Notes under the pieces: model-generated | Told to the model about the DNA's origin: nothing | The model's input: the letters and a program-made list of their open reading frames with translations, nothing else | Databases searched by the model: none | Position numbers and translations under genes: made by a program | Source of the DNA: Polytrichum commune | Lineage: Eukaryota; Streptophyta; Polytrichopsida; Polytrichales; Polytrichaceae | Assembly (NCBI GenBank): GCA_950295325.1 | Contig: OX485808.1 | Coordinates: 9,178,501-9,242,500, forward strand | DNA: 64,000 bases | Direction of reading: 5' to 3' | Shown here: piece by piece, positions 61,361 through 64,000 of the stretch | How positions within the stretch are numbered: position 1 is the first letter of the stretch | How the letters are laid out: each line of letters starts with the position of its first letter

Positions 61361-62050
61361 GCTTCCTTGCGAGTCTTTGAACCAATGCATCCACCATCGT
61401 CTACAATAGTGCCTCTTGCAGCATTGCCCGCTCTAGTCGATGACCAACCCATGTATCATTTGCCCAATTCAACAAATGGAGTTGTGTCCACTACAGTGTG
61501 TATTCTTGAAAATCCTCCATCTCCGGATATATCAATTCACACAGATGTTTTGCCCACTGGTGGTCAAGAGGTAGTTGTCATCCGAACTGCTCATGGCAAC
61601 TTGTAGCTTTAAAAGATTATCGTGGATGTCATCTCAATAGACTATGCGAATCTTGAAGCTGTTAATAATGTCCCCGATCCAGTGAAGAAGTATTTGCAAC
61701 AATGGCCACACGATGACCAGTTTTGGGACTTCATATGTGACAATACAATTCTCAACAATTTTTGGACTATGCATACCAATCATGATCTTAAACGGAGTGC
61801 CAATCTTGTTGAAATGGTTCCTAGTCCTATTTATGTAAGTTTGCTTATTCCCTACCCACTTCCCAATGGGCCCACTATATCAGATTTTCCGCAATATCGT
61901 TTCATTCCACATTTTCTCCCACATCTTCAATTTATCTTCATGTAGTTTTGGTTTTAGGATTGACAATATACGCAAACGGTTGTGGATGCGCCTTTCTCAA
62001 AGCACCTTGTTTATGATAACCTCTTTGTTTACAATGACAACCAACCAAAG
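61361..62050 (+). pseudogene. Coding-like remnant with two candidate exons (part 3)
   Basis: Candidate exon 61361-61834 is 158 codons in one frame, begins after CAATTCATAG and ends at a perfect donor GTAAGT. It encodes VLPTGGQEVVVIRTAHGNL, then NNVPDPVKKYLQQWPHDDQF and WDFICDNTILNNFWTMHTNH, with two nearby stops (61604-61606 and 61610-61612). A second candidate exon, 61958-62050 after TTTTAG, gives QTVVDAPFSKHLVYDNLFVY with one early stop. Splice signals plus coding character suggest an old gene or transposon gene, now broken. No domain is recognised. Confidence 0.45.
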
Positions 62051-62343
62051 GTTAATAAGGGAGATGGGATTTGCATATGCTAAAGATTAATATCTAAGAG
62101 TCCTCAAGAACCTTCCTTAGAATTTTTTTAGTGGAAGGAATGCAATTTGATACGCTGCAAGATATTGGTCTAACCCTATTATCCCACTTTTCATTTTTGC
62201 CCATGCATTGTCTCTCAAATGACAATGGAGTATTACAAGATCATTATAAAAAGGTCAATAATGGTTGAGTTCATTATAGCAAGTTTATCAAGGTCATTGT
62301 TGTTTAGTGTTTTATAACAAGTTAACAAGGACCCTATGATTTC

Positions 62344-62740
62344 ATGTTAGCAGGCGCTTGCTGTTGTACCCAATTGATGGTCATTGTGGTGTTCAATTTG
62401 AATGACATATTTTGCTACTATACCCCTTGTTGCAACAATATGGTAGTTGTCCCCACTTGGATAATGCAAAACCGTGTGTTGGACAAAGTCCCCACCTTGG
62501 TGGGGCCCAAGGTTGTCCTCCCTAGACTGGGTTACAAATTGCTATGGGAAAAGGCACAATGTTCCATAACTGCATATGGTCTTCCATGAAAAATCCATTG
62601 TCAACCTTGTGGTGGATTGTCTATTCATTGGGATGCCCAAACCTGCAATAGTACTTGGCTAGGAGGAAAATACCAAGTTCGAGGACATTGAAAAATGATG
62701 TCACAAACTCTTTCAAGCCACAATTTTAATTTTTTTTAAA
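62344..62740 (+). pseudogene. Coding-like remnant, unrecognised family (part 4)
   Basis: The + frame reads FCYYTPCCNNMVVVPTWIMQ and LVGPKVVLPRLGYKLLWEKA up to a TGA at 62587. After a frame change it continues with SIVNLVVDCLFIGMPKPAIV and KFEDIEK. It lies in order with the preceding fragments and probably belongs to the same gene. Confidence 0.35.
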
Positions 62741-63584
62741 GAATTTGCAATCCAAATACTGGTGGCCATCTATATCTTTTGATTATGGGAGGATTATTAC
62801 TACAATTTCAAACAATCTTCTTGTAGATGATTGCCTTTTCCAGTTTGTTTGTAATATAAACAAGTGTGGATTGTTTCCCAATCCTTTCACCTATAATAGG
62901 GTCTAGGAAGTGGACATGACAGAGGTTCTCCTCCCTTTCTTTGAAACATGTTCTACTCACCAATGTTTGACGCATGTGATTTTTTGTTGAGCCATAGATT
63001 TGGGTAGCATCCAGTCAGGCATACAATGCAATCAAGCTAGCAAATCTGAAATCTAAGAAGTTCTCCAATTGACCCAACGTGGAATCCATAAAGCCTATGT
63101 AGAGATAAGTAGGATTGTATGCCATGTACCACTGTGTATTCTGAGCTATCTTTAGTTTCTTCCTGTTGGATACACACCCTCTAGTTCCACACGCTCTACG
63201 TTCATGTGCTCAACATAGGGGCATTCACGCAGTCCACTCATGGCATAAGAACTTTCATTAGCAAGTCATTGATTGGAGGTTCTAGTTGTCAACGTCACAC
63301 ACTCTAAAGGTCACTTGCACCACTAGTAATCAACTCAAGGGCATACTCTGCGAAATTTTGGTTTTTTCTCACTTGGACAGACATACATTGCAATTTTGTA
63401 AATATTAAAAAAAATTCTTGTAAATAAGTGCTTCAACTCACATTTTGTTTTCAATTCATGCTCATATAATATGAATAGATTTCAATATGTATGAGTAGAT
63501 TGTATATAAATATGAATGGATGTGGATGAATAAAATCATATAATGAAGTAAATTGGAGAATGTTTTTCTTTTTGTCACTGTGCA

Positions 63585-64000
63585 AGGTCTTGACCTCAAT
63601 ATGGTCCCCCCGGTGGAAGATTCAACACCTCCTCCTGAAATATTACTCATCGTGCGCCCCACCACTACAGGCGAGTACCAAATATCGCTTCTCGAATCAT
63701 GAGGCCCTAATTCAAGGGGTGTTTGTATGTTGCATGATGGATTGGTTGAAATTGGCAAGACTTATGTCCCTCAACCGGTCACAAGCACTATCACGTCTCC
63801 CCTATTGAACAAGCAGGGTGTTGACCTCAATATGTTCCTTCCATTGGATGGTTCAGCACCTTCATGTGAAACATTAAGCACCACCCACCCCATTGCTACC
63901 CGCAAGTACCAGATTGGTCTTATTGAATAAGGAGGCCACAATTCAAGATGTGCTGGATCGGTTAACCTTGCCAAGACTCTTGTCCTTCAACCAGGTCGGC
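63585..64000 (+). pseudogene. 77-codon in-frame tandem repeat, coding-like, runs off the window
   Basis: Two copies, offset by 231 bases, start at about 63585 and 63816. Peptides pair as LDLNMVPPVEDSTPPPE with VDLNMFLPLDGSAPSCE, EYQISLLES with KYQIGLIE, and GLVEIGKTYVPQP with SVNLAKTLVLQP. Both copies have a stop at the same place (after LLES and after GLIE), where GLIE ends in TAA and LLES in TGA. The offset is a multiple of three and differences keep protein-like pairs, so the duplication probably happened in a coding sequence. The family is not recognised. Confidence 0.5.

Overview
The window is nuclear DNA from a land plant. Two genes have clear plant relatives: an ARABIDILLO-type F-box/armadillo protein with eleven GT-AG introns, and a receptor-like kinase with a plant SPARK-type ectodomain. 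CACTA, LINE and Mutator-like elements fill much of the rest. I cannot name the species. The many old, decayed dispersed repeats and long G/C homopolymer runs suggest a large, repeat-rich genome, perhaps a bryophyte, fern or lycophyte, but this is inference.

Layout. 1-6.4 kb is intergenic repeat debris with a striking ~350-bp foldback structure (3472-3819). 7.16-14.66 kb is the ARABIDILLO gene on the + strand, twelve coding exons encoding 995 residues, preceded by a 166-bp tandem duplication and followed by a probable long 3' UTR or alternative exon. 16.8-27.8 kb is gene-poor, built from diverged copies of dispersed repeats plus one MITE. 27.8-44.8 kb is a nested transposon complex. A minus-strand LINE (RRM-like ORF1, AP-endonuclease and reverse transcriptase) is interrupted by a complete-ended 6.2-kb CACTA element with matching TIRs and a 3-bp target duplication, by a 1.57-kb insertion carrying a 50-bp minisatellite, and by a ~2-kb AT-rich block; part of the LINE is inverted. 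44.8-50.9 kb is again repeat debris with a second MITE. 51.93-53.84 kb is the intronless receptor kinase on the minus strand, in a GC-richer island, with a threefold tandem repeat in its 3' flank and a degenerate repeat array upstream. 55.7-58.5 kb holds a foldback element and a third MITE. 58.5-64 kb holds fragments of plus-strand coding character (frameshifts, in-frame stops, plausible splice sites) from a family I do not recognise, ending in a 77-codon in-frame tandem repeat that runs to the window edge.

Only the two intact genes look functional. They are about 37 kb apart, face opposite strands and show no functional link: one is probably a nuclear protein, the other a plasma-membrane kinase. 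The most useful new observations are the three MITEs with 9-bp target duplications, the CACTA-in-LINE nest, and the unrecognised multi-exon coding remnant at the right end.
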